From Bacteroidales bacterium (GTDB taxonomy: Bacteria; Bacteroidota; Bacteroidia; Bacteroidales; Paludibacteraceae), in NCBI GenBank assembly GCA_022784645.1, contig JALFZG010000083.1, positions 1 through 48,513 on the forward strand: 48,513 bases of DNA, in the 5' to 3' direction. The notes below the pieces were generated by a model, which was not told the origin of the DNA, did no database searches, and was given only the letters and a program-made list of their open reading frames with translations. Made by a program: the position numbers and the translations under genes. Of this stretch, positions 16,324 through 23,666 are shown in pieces. Position 1 is the stretch's first letter, and each line of letters begins with the position of its first letter.

Positions 16324-17052
16324 TTATCCGTTTACCAAGATGAGCATCACGGCCAGGAGGTGGAAAATCGAGCCGAGAAGGATGAAGATATGCCAAATGG
16401 CATGGTAGTGAGCGTGCTCTTCATCGTGTTTGAAGAAATACGCCCCGATGGTGTATGCGAGGCCCTCAGCAATCACAAGCGCAAAAGCGAGGTGGGAGAG
16501 GGTTCGCCAGAGGGGCACAATCACGATAAGTGCTACCCAACCCATCAGCAGATAGAGCAACAACGAGAGATTCGGATGCTTGCCGAGGGCGATGAACTTA
16601 CCGATGATTCCGGCAATCGTGCACGTCCAAAGGAAAGCAAACAGACTCCAACCCATCCAGCCGCCCAAGACGCTTGTACAGATGATGCTGTAAGATCCGG
16701 CAATCATGATGTAAATGCTCGAATGATCGAGGATTCGCAAGCGCTTTTTCTTTTCGATATCTGTGGCGGCATGGTAGAGGGTGCTGCACGTGTACATGGT
16801 GAGCATGCCTGCTACAAAAAGGCAAGTGCCGAGGATATATGTCCAATCGCGCTCCAACGACAGGCTGATCAGCGGTCCGCCCAACAAAAGGGTGAGGATG
16901 ATGCCGCCGAAATGCGTCTGCGCGTTGGCGTGCTCCTCGTCAGCTGACGGGAACGCGAAGTCGGTAGCAGCTGCCGAACGTGCGGCTTTCTTGCTGACGG
17001 TGGTCGTATCGCTGTGCTTAGCGGAAGTGGAGGTGAGTTGTATTGCGTTCAT
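16324..17052 (-). CDS. Hemolysin III / PAQR-like integral membrane protein
   Basis: About 242 residues from the chosen start MNAIQLTSTS (17052). The frame is open further upstream to 17217, and MAIACQ at 17115 is another possible start inside the transcript. After a polar N-terminus come seven hydrophobic helices with the family's polar signatures: EEHANAQTHFGG, STLYHA, LRILDHSSIYIMIAGSY and WHIFILLGSIFH. The conserved histidines and Asp resemble the zinc-bound hydrolase-like site of PAQR receptors and the CREST group. Bacterial members are called hemolysin III, but their physiological role, perhaps in lipid metabolism, is not settled. Confidence 0.88.
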   Translation of the reverse strand: MNAIQLTSTSAKHSDTTTVSKKAARSAAATDFAFPSADEEHANAQTHFGGIILTLLLGGPLISLSLERDWTYILGTCLFVAGMLTMYTCSTLYHAATDIEKKKRLRILDHSSIYIMIAGSYSIICTSVLGGWMGWSLFAFLWTCTIAGIIGKFIALGKHPNLSLLLYLLMGWVALIVIVPLWRTLSHLAFALVIAEGLAYTIGAYFFKHDEEHAHYHAIWHIFILLGSIFHLLAVMLILVNG

Positions 17053-17194
17053 ATCGATTATTGCTTTAAAAAGTTTAACATGCTGTATCCTTAAAATCTG
17101 ACATGCGATCGCCATCGTAATCGTTATAGTTTTCGCGTCATGCGCTTGCGCTCGCTTTGGCAGATTGGCAACTCTCAACAGCAGAAGAATTGCG

Positions 17195-17210
17195 GCTTTT
17201 CCGGAAAAGC
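17195..17210. promoter_or_regulatory. Perfect 16-bp palindrome at the hemolysin III transcription start
   Basis: GCTTTTCCGGAAAAGC, directly downstream of the -7 box at 17215-17222, so it overlaps the predicted first bases of the transcript. It could be an operator for a dimeric repressor or a 5' mRNA hairpin. Confidence 0.6.
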
Positions 17211-17214
17211 GATG

Positions 17215-17246
17215 CAAAATTACTGCAAAATTCTGTCAGAGACAAA
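17215..17246 (-). promoter_or_regulatory. Promoter of the hemolysin III gene
   Basis: On the minus strand TTTG (17243-17246), 20 nt, TAATTTTG (17215-17222). Full consensus. It implies a long leader of about 155 nt to the start at 17052, or about 93 nt to the alternative start at 17115. Confidence 0.75.
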
Positions 17247-17260
17247 CATTTGTGATTAAA

Positions 17261-17276
17261 TGGCATAATTTTTGAT
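17261..17276 (+). promoter_or_regulatory. Sigma-54-like site upstream of the LytTR gene
   Basis: TGGCATAATTTTTGAT: GG, 10 nt, GA. The -24 half and the TTTTTG of the -12 half fit the other sites in this window; the last base pair of the -12 element does not. The start codon is 100 bp downstream. Weaker than the other RpoN-like sites. Confidence 0.4.
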
Positions 17277-17283
17277 GAAAGAT

Positions 17284-17336
17284 ATGAAAAAGTGACTAAA
17301 ATGACTATATTGTGACAAAATCTGCCACTTTTTCAT
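17284..17336. promoter_or_regulatory. 11-bp inverted repeat in the LytTR promoter region
   Basis: ATGAAAAAGTG (17284-17294) and CACTTTTTCAT (17326-17336) are perfect inverted copies with 31 nt between. Inside are repeated gtgac/gtcac steps. This may be an operator, possibly for the downstream regulator itself, or a leader stem-loop. Confidence 0.5.
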
Positions 17337-17375
17337 TTCGTCACACCAGATAAATAGACTAAAATATTGTAATAT

Positions 17376-18173
17376 ATGGAAAATATGAAGCCTTATCAGA
17401 CGGGATTGACGTCAATGCTCTTGCATATATTGGCATTGCCCCTATTTCTCTTCATGTTTTTGCTGCTGTATCGCTCGGAGTGGATGCTGCAATGGCTGTA
17501 TATGGTGGATGGTAGATGGTATCATTTTAATATCATTATCATCAGCCTTATCGTGTTGGGCGTATTGTGCGCAAGCCGTATTCCGATGACTGTTTGCAAA
17601 ATCCGCATGGCATGGTATTACTATGCCCTTTGGACGTTGGCAGAAGTGGTGGTAAGCGCGTTTTTTTGCGCCCTCTATATGGCATTAATGTATAAGGGGC
17701 TGTACACCTATTTTCAAAGTGTGGGCTACAGTTTCATGATGTTGTTTGCCGTGTTAATTTATGGCTATGCCATCATCAATCTTATCATTGCGCACAAGAA
17801 AGAAGATAAAGAAGACGTGCCGGAAGCCAGTTTGATTCGCTTTGAAGACTATACGGGACGACTCAAACTCGTGATTGCTTCCGAAAAGATTCTTTACATT
17901 GAGGCAGAAGAAAATTACAGCAATATTCGCTATATCGATGGCGAGAACCTGAATGAGTATTCGCTTCGCAACTCGCTTACGCGTTTGCAACCGCTGATGG
18001 AAAAGCATGATATCGTGCGTTGCCAACGCAAGTATTACGTTAATCCCAATCACGTGAAAGTGCTCCGAAAAGATAAGGAAGGGGTAATTATTGCCGAACT
18101 GGATGTGTCAGGCGTAAAACCCATTCCCGTTTCGCCCAAATATTACGATGAATTGAATTCAAAACTCTTATAA
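17376..18173 (+). CDS. Membrane-anchored LytTR-family transcriptional regulator
   Basis: 265 residues with four membrane helices (about 15-32, 50-68, 83-105, 115-139), a short acidic/basic linker, and a C-terminal LytTR DNA-binding domain (163-260) showing LYIEAEENYSNIRY, VRCQRKYYVNPNHV and PVSPKYYDEL. There is no receiver domain, so it belongs to the membrane-LytTR class in which the membrane part itself may sense or be titrated. A second in-frame ATG three codons in could be the true start. Targets are unknown. It precedes an M20 dipeptidase by 9 nt, so the two are probably cotranscribed. Confidence 0.9.
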   Translation: MENMKPYQTGLTSMLLHILALPLFLFMFLLLYRSEWMLQWLYMVDGRWYHFNIIIISLIVLGVLCASRIPMTVCKIRMAWYYYALWTLAEVVVSAFFCALYMALMYKGLYTYFQSVGYSFMMLFAVLIYGYAIINLIIAHKKEDKEDVPEASLIRFEDYTGRLKLVIASEKILYIEAEENYSNIRYIDGENLNEYSLRNSLTRLQPLMEKHDIVRCQRKYYVNPNHVKVLRKDKEGVIIAELDVSGVKPIPVSPKYYDELNSKLL

Positions 18174-18182
18174 AAACGTATC

Positions 18183-19541
18183 ATGGAAATCCGTAATTAC
18201 ATTCAAGAAGAGATGCCCCGCATTCGCGAAGAGTGGGCATCGTTGATTCGAATCCCGAGTATCTCCTGTAAGGAGGAACACAAAGCCGACATGCTCCGTT
18301 GTGCTGAGCGTTGGCGGGAGTTGCTGCTGGCTGCCGGTGCGCAACATGCCGAAGTGATGCCGAGCGAAGGTAATCCGATGGTGTATGGCGAGTATCATGT
18401 GGCTGATGGGGCGCCCACCGTGCTCGTATATGCCCATTACGATGTGATGCCGGCTGAGCCGCTCGAACTCTGGAAAAGCAACCCGTTTGAGCCCGATGTG
18501 CGCGATGGACGCCTGTATGCGCGTGGTGCGGACGATGATAAAGGTCAGAGTCTGATTCAGGTGAAAGCGTTTGAATACCTCGTTAGAGAGGGCAAGATGA
18601 AGGCTAATGTGAAATTCATTTTCGAGGGCGAAGAGGAGATTGGCAGCCCCTCGCTCGAGCCGTTTATGATTGCGCATCGCGACTTGCTCCAATGCGATAT
18701 TATCCTCGTGAGCGACACCTCGATGATTGGTAAGGATACCCCCTCGATCACTACCGGTTTACGCGGATTGGCGTATTGGCAGATGAAGGTGACCGGCCCG
18801 AATCGCGACTTGCATTCCGGCCATTTCGGAGGCGCTGTGGCTAACCCCATCAACGTGCTTTGCGGCATGCTCGATAAGGTGATTGATGCCGATGGACGCA
18901 TCACCATTCCGGGCTTCTACGATAAGGTGCTCCCCATCCCCGAAGCCGAGCGCGAGATGATTCGTGAGATTCCGTTTGATGAGCAGAAATATATGCAGGC
19001 TATTGGTGTGGATGCCCTTCAAGGCGAGGCGGGATACAACACGCTTGAGCGCAATAGCTGTCGTCCGAGTTTTGATATCTGCGGCATTTGGGGCGGCTAT
19101 ACGGGCGAAGGCAGCAAGACGGTGTTGCCGAGTGAGGCGTTTGCCAAAGTGAGTTGCCGACTGGTGGCCAATCAAGATCACGAAGAAATCAGTCGTGCGT
19201 TTGTGGAATACATGCAGCAGATTGCTCCGAAATCCGTGAAGGTGGAGGTGACGCCTATGCATGGTGGCCAAGGCTATGTATGTCCCATCGATTTGCCGGC
19301 ATACAAAGCTGCCGAAGTAGGTTTTGAGAAAGCCTTTGGAAAGAAACCGCTTGCTGCTCGCAGAGGCGGCAGTATCCCCATTATTGCCACTTTTGAGAAA
19401 GTGCTGGGCGTGAAGACTATTCTGATGGGCTTCGGCTTGGAGCAAAACGCTATCCATTCGCCCAACGAATCGATGGATTTGGAGGTGTTTGAAAACGGCA
19501 TTGTGGCCGTAACAGAGTTTTATCAAGCACTTTGTAAGTGA
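18183..19541 (+). CDS. M20 family dipeptidase
   Basis: 452 residues, cytoplasmic. The dinuclear-zinc signature is complete: AHYDVMP (His85, catalytic Asp87), GADDDKG (bridging Asp118), FEGEEEIGS (catalytic Glu150, metal Glu151), SDTSM (Asp178) and the C-terminal histidine in NAIHSPNE. The dimerisation domain starts near LRGLAYWQMKVTGPNRDLHSGHFGG. The closest named relatives are the PepV/CPG2-like and carnosinase-like dipeptidases that finish breakdown of imported peptides. It follows the LytTR gene by 9 nt and precedes lysA by 31 nt. Confidence 0.95.
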   Translation: MEIRNYIQEEMPRIREEWASLIRIPSISCKEEHKADMLRCAERWRELLLAAGAQHAEVMPSEGNPMVYGEYHVADGAPTVLVYAHYDVMPAEPLELWKSNPFEPDVRDGRLYARGADDDKGQSLIQVKAFEYLVREGKMKANVKFIFEGEEEIGSPSLEPFMIAHRDLLQCDIILVSDTSMIGKDTPSITTGLRGLAYWQMKVTGPNRDLHSGHFGGAVANPINVLCGMLDKVIDADGRITIPGFYDKVLPIPEAEREMIREIPFDEQKYMQAIGVDALQGEAGYNTLERNSCRPSFDICGIWGGYTGEGSKTVLPSEAFAKVSCRLVANQDHEEISRAFVEYMQQIAPKSVKVEVTPMHGGQGYVCPIDLPAYKAAEVGFEKAFGKKPLAARRGGSIPIIATFEKVLGVKTILMGFGLEQNAIHSPNESMDLEVFENGIVAVTEFYQALCK

Positions 19542-19572
19542 TGTAAGAGGTTAACGTAATTTTTTTTCGATT

Positions 19573-20730
19573 ATGACTGTGTTTCCGATAGACGAGTGGA
19601 AAGGGCGTGAGACGCCTTTCTACTATTACGATTTGGACTTGCTTAGGCAGACGGTAGAGGAAATCAAACGATGTGCGCAAGAGCCCAATTGGCATGTGCA
19701 TTATGCCGTAAAAGCATGTGCGACTGAGCCCGTTCTCAAAACGATTATTGGTGCCGGTTTGGGTACGGATTGTGTGAGCGGAGGAGAGGTTCGCGCTTCG
19801 CTGGAAGCTGGTGCCAAGCCCGAGCAGATTCTCTTTGCGGGGGTAGCGAAAGCCGATTGGGAGATTCGTCTCGCACTCGAGAATGAGATTGCTGCCCTCA
19901 ACGTGGAATCCGTGGAGGAATTGGAGAATATCGAGCGTATTGCAGGGGAGATGAATAAGGTAGCGCATGTGTGCTTGCGTATCAATCCGAATGTGGATGC
20001 ACATACCCATAAGAAAATCACTACCGGACTGAATATCAATAAGTTTGGCATCCAGATGAAGGATATGATGCCCACTATTGAGAAGTGCATGACGATGCCG
20101 CATATTGCCTTTGAAGGTTTGCATTTCCATATCGGCAGTCAGATTACGGATTTTGCACCTTACCGCAATCTCTGTATGCAGGTCAACAAACTGGTAGAGC
20201 AGATAGAAGCTGCCGGAATAGTGGTGAAGAATATCGATGTGGGTGGCGGTTTGGGCGTTAGTTATGACCATCCCAACCACTTCTGTATACCTGATTTTGA
20301 GGGCTATTTCCGCACCTTCCGTAAATTCCTTAAACTGCGTGAGGATCAGGAACTTCATTTCGAATTAGGACGTGCTGTGGTTGCTCAATGCGGCAGTTTG
20401 ATAACTCGTGTGCTGTATGTCAAACATACCGAGCAGAAGGAGTTCGTAATGGTGGATGCGGGTATGACCGATTTGATTCGTCCGGCTCTGTATGATGCCT
20501 ACCACAAGGTAGAAAATCTCACGGCCAAACGAGAAGGCCGCAAGGAACGCATGCGCTACGATGTGGTAGGACCGATTTGCGAATCTTCGGATGTGTTTGT
20601 GGAGAATTTCGAGTTGCCGCTTACGCATAGAGGCGATATTATCGCACTCCGAAGTGCAGGCGCTTATGGCGAGATAATGGCTTCACAATACAATCTGAGG
20701 CGTTTGCCTGGACATGTGGTCAGCGAATAA
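19573..20730 (+). CDS. lysA: Diaminopimelate decarboxylase
   Basis: Last enzyme of lysine synthesis: converts meso-diaminopimelate to lysine and CO2 with pyridoxal phosphate. 385 residues, fold type III. The PLP lysine is Lys47 in HYAVKACAT; the alanine-racemase-like barrel contains HFHIGSQI and the phosphate loop DVGGGLGV; the C-terminal beta domain has GPICESSD and the SAGAYGE motif that completes the active site across the dimer. It is somewhat shorter than the E. coli enzyme (about 420) but normal for Bacteroidetes. A strong terminator follows directly. Confidence 0.96.
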   Translation: MTVFPIDEWKGRETPFYYYDLDLLRQTVEEIKRCAQEPNWHVHYAVKACATEPVLKTIIGAGLGTDCVSGGEVRASLEAGAKPEQILFAGVAKADWEIRLALENEIAALNVESVEELENIERIAGEMNKVAHVCLRINPNVDAHTHKKITTGLNINKFGIQMKDMMPTIEKCMTMPHIAFEGLHFHIGSQITDFAPYRNLCMQVNKLVEQIEAAGIVVKNIDVGGGLGVSYDHPNHFCIPDFEGYFRTFRKFLKLREDQELHFELGRAVVAQCGSLITRVLYVKHTEQKEFVMVDAGMTDLIRPALYDAYHKVENLTAKREGRKERMRYDVVGPICESSDVFVENFELPLTHRGDIIALRSAGAYGEIMASQYNLRRLPGHVVSE

Positions 20731-20735
20731 ACGAG

Positions 20736-20762
20736 AAAGGTCAGCCGATTGGGCTGACCTTT
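20736..20762. terminator. Bidirectional terminator between lysA and the SDR gene
   Basis: Perfect 11-bp stem aaaggtcagcc / ggctgaccttt with a gattg loop. The stem starts and ends with A and T runs, so it can serve both convergent genes. Confidence 0.85.
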
Positions 20763-20769
20763 CCATTGA

Positions 20770-21543
20770 TTAATATCCGCATCGGCGAATAAGACGGAGT
20801 AAGCAAGTGGGGATGAGGGCCACGAAAAGCTGAATGAGTTTGCTCCAAACGAAAGGAACAGTAGCTTTGGCTCTGCCTCTGAAGAGGGCATTAAGCGCAC
20901 GTTTTACTAAATATTCAGGCGAAACGATGATGCCGAGTGCGCGCCCCATCTTGGTGAAGATGGGGTGGATATGGTATAGCCCTGTATCGACTGCTCCTGG
21001 GCTGATATCCGTTACAATCACCCCTTTCTGCCGAAGCTCCACGTGGAGGGCTCGGCTGAAATTGGAGAGGAACGCTTTGGTGGCGCTATACGTAGCCAAT
21101 CGTTGTACGGCAATCGTAGAGGTGATGGAGCATACGTTGAGGATATACCCTTTGTGGCGCGCAACCATATCCTGCCCGAAGTAATAGCAGAGCATAGCAG
21201 GAGTGTACATGTGCAGATTGAGTATCAACGAGTTGAATCGCTCGGAATCGAGGAGAAAATCGCGGTCGTGATAGACGCCCGCGTTATTAACGAGCACCTC
21301 CACTTCGAGCTGATTATCTATGCAATACTGATGCAGTTCCTGAGCCGCTGAAGGCAGCGAAAGGTCGCGCTCAAGGCTCACAACCTGAACCGAATATTCG
21401 TTTCTCAATATAGCTGCTTTTTCGTGGATCGCAGGCTCATTGCTCACGATCAAAAGCTGATAGCCGCGGGCGGCTAATTGCTGGGCATAGCAGTAACCCA
21501 TACCGGATGAAGCACCGGTGATTAGTGCAAATGAGTTTGTCAT
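20770..21543 (-). CDS. Short-chain dehydrogenase/reductase
   Basis: 257 residues. Rossmann nucleotide loop TGASSGMG (9-16), NNAG (86-89), and catalytic Ser139, Tyr152 and Lys156 (YSATK) are all present, as in classical SDRs. A hydrophobic C-terminus (FVALIPTCLLRLI) suggests membrane association, as in SDRs acting on lipids or long-chain keto compounds such as DltE-like or 3-ketosphinganine-type reductases. Substrate unknown. Convergent with lysA; divergent from yidC. Confidence 0.9.
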   Translation of the reverse strand: MTNSFALITGASSGMGYCYAQQLAARGYQLLIVSNEPAIHEKAAILRNEYSVQVVSLERDLSLPSAAQELHQYCIDNQLEVEVLVNNAGVYHDRDFLLDSERFNSLILNLHMYTPAMLCYYFGQDMVARHKGYILNVCSITSTIAVQRLATYSATKAFLSNFSRALHVELRQKGVIVTDISPGAVDTGLYHIHPIFTKMGRALGIIVSPEYLVKRALNALFRGRAKATVPFVWSKLIQLFVALIPTCLLRLIRRCGY

Positions 21544-21558
21544 AACGGAGATTTTGCC

Positions 21559-21574
21559 TACAAAAATCGTGCAA
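21559..21574 (-). promoter_or_regulatory. Sigma-54-like site upstream of the SDR gene
   Basis: On the minus strand TTGCACGATTTTTGTA: TG, 10 nt, GT, one mismatch in the conserved GG. It shares most bases with the DUF4250 site. The predicted start point would leave only about 6 nt before the start codon, unusually short. Confidence 0.4.
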
Positions 21575-21608
21575 AACGTTAAAAATACATAAAAAATAGC
21601 GGATAAAT

Positions 21609-21639
21609 TTTGGGATGTCAGTTTTTTTTAGTAATTTTG
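21609..21639 (+). promoter_or_regulatory. Promoter of the yidC operon
   Basis: TTTG (21609-21612), 19 nt, TAATTTTG (21632-21639). The leader is about 67 nt, with repeated atgtgcgca-like steps at 21656-21682. Confidence 0.7.
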
Positions 21640-21712
21640 TAGCCGATTTTGCGTGTATGTGCGCATGTGCAATGTGCGTGCACCAATAATTATGAAATAA
21701 ACAAAAACAGAA

Positions 21713-23665
21713 ATGGATAAAAACACATGGATTGGCTTCGGATTGATAGCCGCAATTTTAATTGGATTCAGTTATTTTAATCGTCCCTCTAAGGAGGAGC
21801 TGGCTCGCCGCCAGCATGTGCGCGATTCGATTGCGTTTGTAGAGGCGCAAAAACAGGCAGAGGCTGAGGCGCAAAAGCAATTGGCCGAACTGCAAGCAGC
21901 AGAAGCCGTTGTGGATACGGCTGCCATTCAAGAGCATTTGCGTGCGCAATATGGTGCTTTTGCAGATGCTGCTTTTGCTATTAATTCCGACCCAGAGAAG
22001 CTCGTGGTAGAGAGTGATTTGCTCCGACTGACGTTTGACCCCAAGGGTGGTGTACTCTATAAAGCCGAACTGAAAAACTATAAAGCGTATGGCGATTCGG
22101 TGAATATGCTTCGCTTGTTTGAGGGCGATGAGTATGCGCTTGGTTTTACCTTGATTACGAAGAACGACCGCGTGCTCAATACGCGTAGTCTCTATTTCGA
22201 ACCGCAACCCGTGCAGTTTGCTGAAGATGGCATGCAGATTGTAAAAATGCGCTTGCATGCTGAAGGGGGTGCGTATATGGATTTCGAATATCAGATTCCT
22301 GCTGATAACTACATGATCGGTTTCCGTATCCAATGCCATGGTATGGAGCAAGTGTTGGCTACCAACGTCAATTCGATGGAGATGACCTGGCATCAGCTTA
22401 TTCCGCAGCAGGAGCGCGGACGTAAGTTTGAGGAGCGTTATGCGCAACTTCAGTATATGTTTGTGAATCGCGACATCGAGAAACTGAGCGAAGCGAAAAA
22501 TGAACGTGAGCAGGAGAGCGGCAAAATCCGCTGGATTGCCTATAAGGATCAGTTCTTCTCGACTGTGATGATTGCTGATTCGGCTTTTACTTCTACCGAT
22601 ATCAGTTCTACTTTGATGGGTAAGAATACGCGTTATATCAAGGAGTATAACACTACCACTTCGGTGCTTTTTGATCCGACCGGAAAGACGGCAACGAGCT
22701 TCAAGATGTATCTTGGCCCGAACCACTACCACACGCTCAATGCGTATGATAAGGGCAAGCAGAAATACGAACTGCTTCGACTTCGCACGCTTGTGCCCCT
22801 GGGATGGGAGATTGTAGCGTGGATTAACCGAATTCTCGTGATTCCGATGTTTGACCTCTTCACCAAATGGGGCTTGCATATCGGTTGGGTGATTTTCCTG
22901 ATGACGCTCGTAATCAAGCTGATTATCTTGCCGTTTACGTTTAAGAGCTATAAGAGTTCGGCAAAGATGCGTGTGCTCAAACCGCAACTCGATGAGATCA
23001 ACGCCAAGTACCCGCCCGAAAAAATGCAGGAGCGTCAGCAGGCTACCATGGCGTTGTATAGCAAAGCTGGCGTTTCGCCTATGTCCGGCTGCCTCCCGAT
23101 GCTGTTCCAGATGCCGGTGGTGATGGCTATGTTCTGGTTCTTCCCCACGGCTATCGAGCTTCGCGGACAGTCGTTCCTTTGGGCAGAAGACCTCTCGGCA
23201 TATGACGCCATCATCAGTTGGGATACGTATATTCCTATCATCAGTTGGGCATTTGATAACCATATCTCGCTCTTTACCCTCTTGATGACCATCACGAATA
23301 TCATCTATACCTATATCAATATGCAGACGCAGCCCGGAGGCAACGATCCGCAAATGAAGATGATGAAGTGGATGATGTATGCGATGCCGATAATGTTCCT
23401 CTTTGTGTTCAATAACTATGCAGCCGGCTTGAGCTATTATTACTTCATTTCGCTCTTGATGACCATTCTCCAAACGATGATCTTCCGCTGGACGCTCAAC
23501 GACAAGCGCGTGTTGGCAGAAATGGAGAAGGCGCAGGCTAAGAAAGCCAAGAAAGGACCACAGAAGAAGTCGGGCTTCATGGAGCGTCTGGAGAAGATGC
23601 AACGCGAGCAGCAGGCTATGATGCGTCAGCAAGTGAAAGAACAATCCAAGAAAGCAAGAAAATAA
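21713..23665 (+). CDS. yidC: Membrane protein insertase YidC
   Basis: 650 residues. N-terminal signal-anchor helix (5-21), a large periplasmic domain (~60-380), then the conserved insertase core from about residue 385 (GLHIGWVIFLMTLVIKLIIL, the positively charged cytoplasmic hairpin KSSAKMRVLKPQLDEINAKY, and further helices to about 600). The arginine-containing groove helix begins the core as in other Gram-negative YidC. The C-terminus is a basic, Lys/Gln-rich tail (about 608-650), probably contacting ribosomes. It inserts and folds inner-membrane proteins, with or without SecYEG. The next gene starts 1 nt after the stop. Confidence 0.97.
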   Translation: MDKNTWIGFGLIAAILIGFSYFNRPSKEELARRQHVRDSIAFVEAQKQAEAEAQKQLAELQAAEAVVDTAAIQEHLRAQYGAFADAAFAINSDPEKLVVESDLLRLTFDPKGGVLYKAELKNYKAYGDSVNMLRLFEGDEYALGFTLITKNDRVLNTRSLYFEPQPVQFAEDGMQIVKMRLHAEGGAYMDFEYQIPADNYMIGFRIQCHGMEQVLATNVNSMEMTWHQLIPQQERGRKFEERYAQLQYMFVNRDIEKLSEAKNEREQESGKIRWIAYKDQFFSTVMIADSAFTSTDISSTLMGKNTRYIKEYNTTTSVLFDPTGKTATSFKMYLGPNHYHTLNAYDKGKQKYELLRLRTLVPLGWEIVAWINRILVIPMFDLFTKWGLHIGWVIFLMTLVIKLIILPFTFKSYKSSAKMRVLKPQLDEINAKYPPEKMQERQQATMALYSKAGVSPMSGCLPMLFQMPVVMAMFWFFPTAIELRGQSFLWAEDLSAYDAIISWDTYIPIISWAFDNHISLFTLLMTITNIIYTYINMQTQPGGNDPQMKMMKWMMYAMPIMFLFVFNNYAAGLSYYYFISLLMTILQTMIFRWTLNDKRVLAEMEKAQAKKAKKGPQKKSGFMERLEKMQREQQAMMRQQVKEQSKKARK

Positions 23666-23666
23666 T

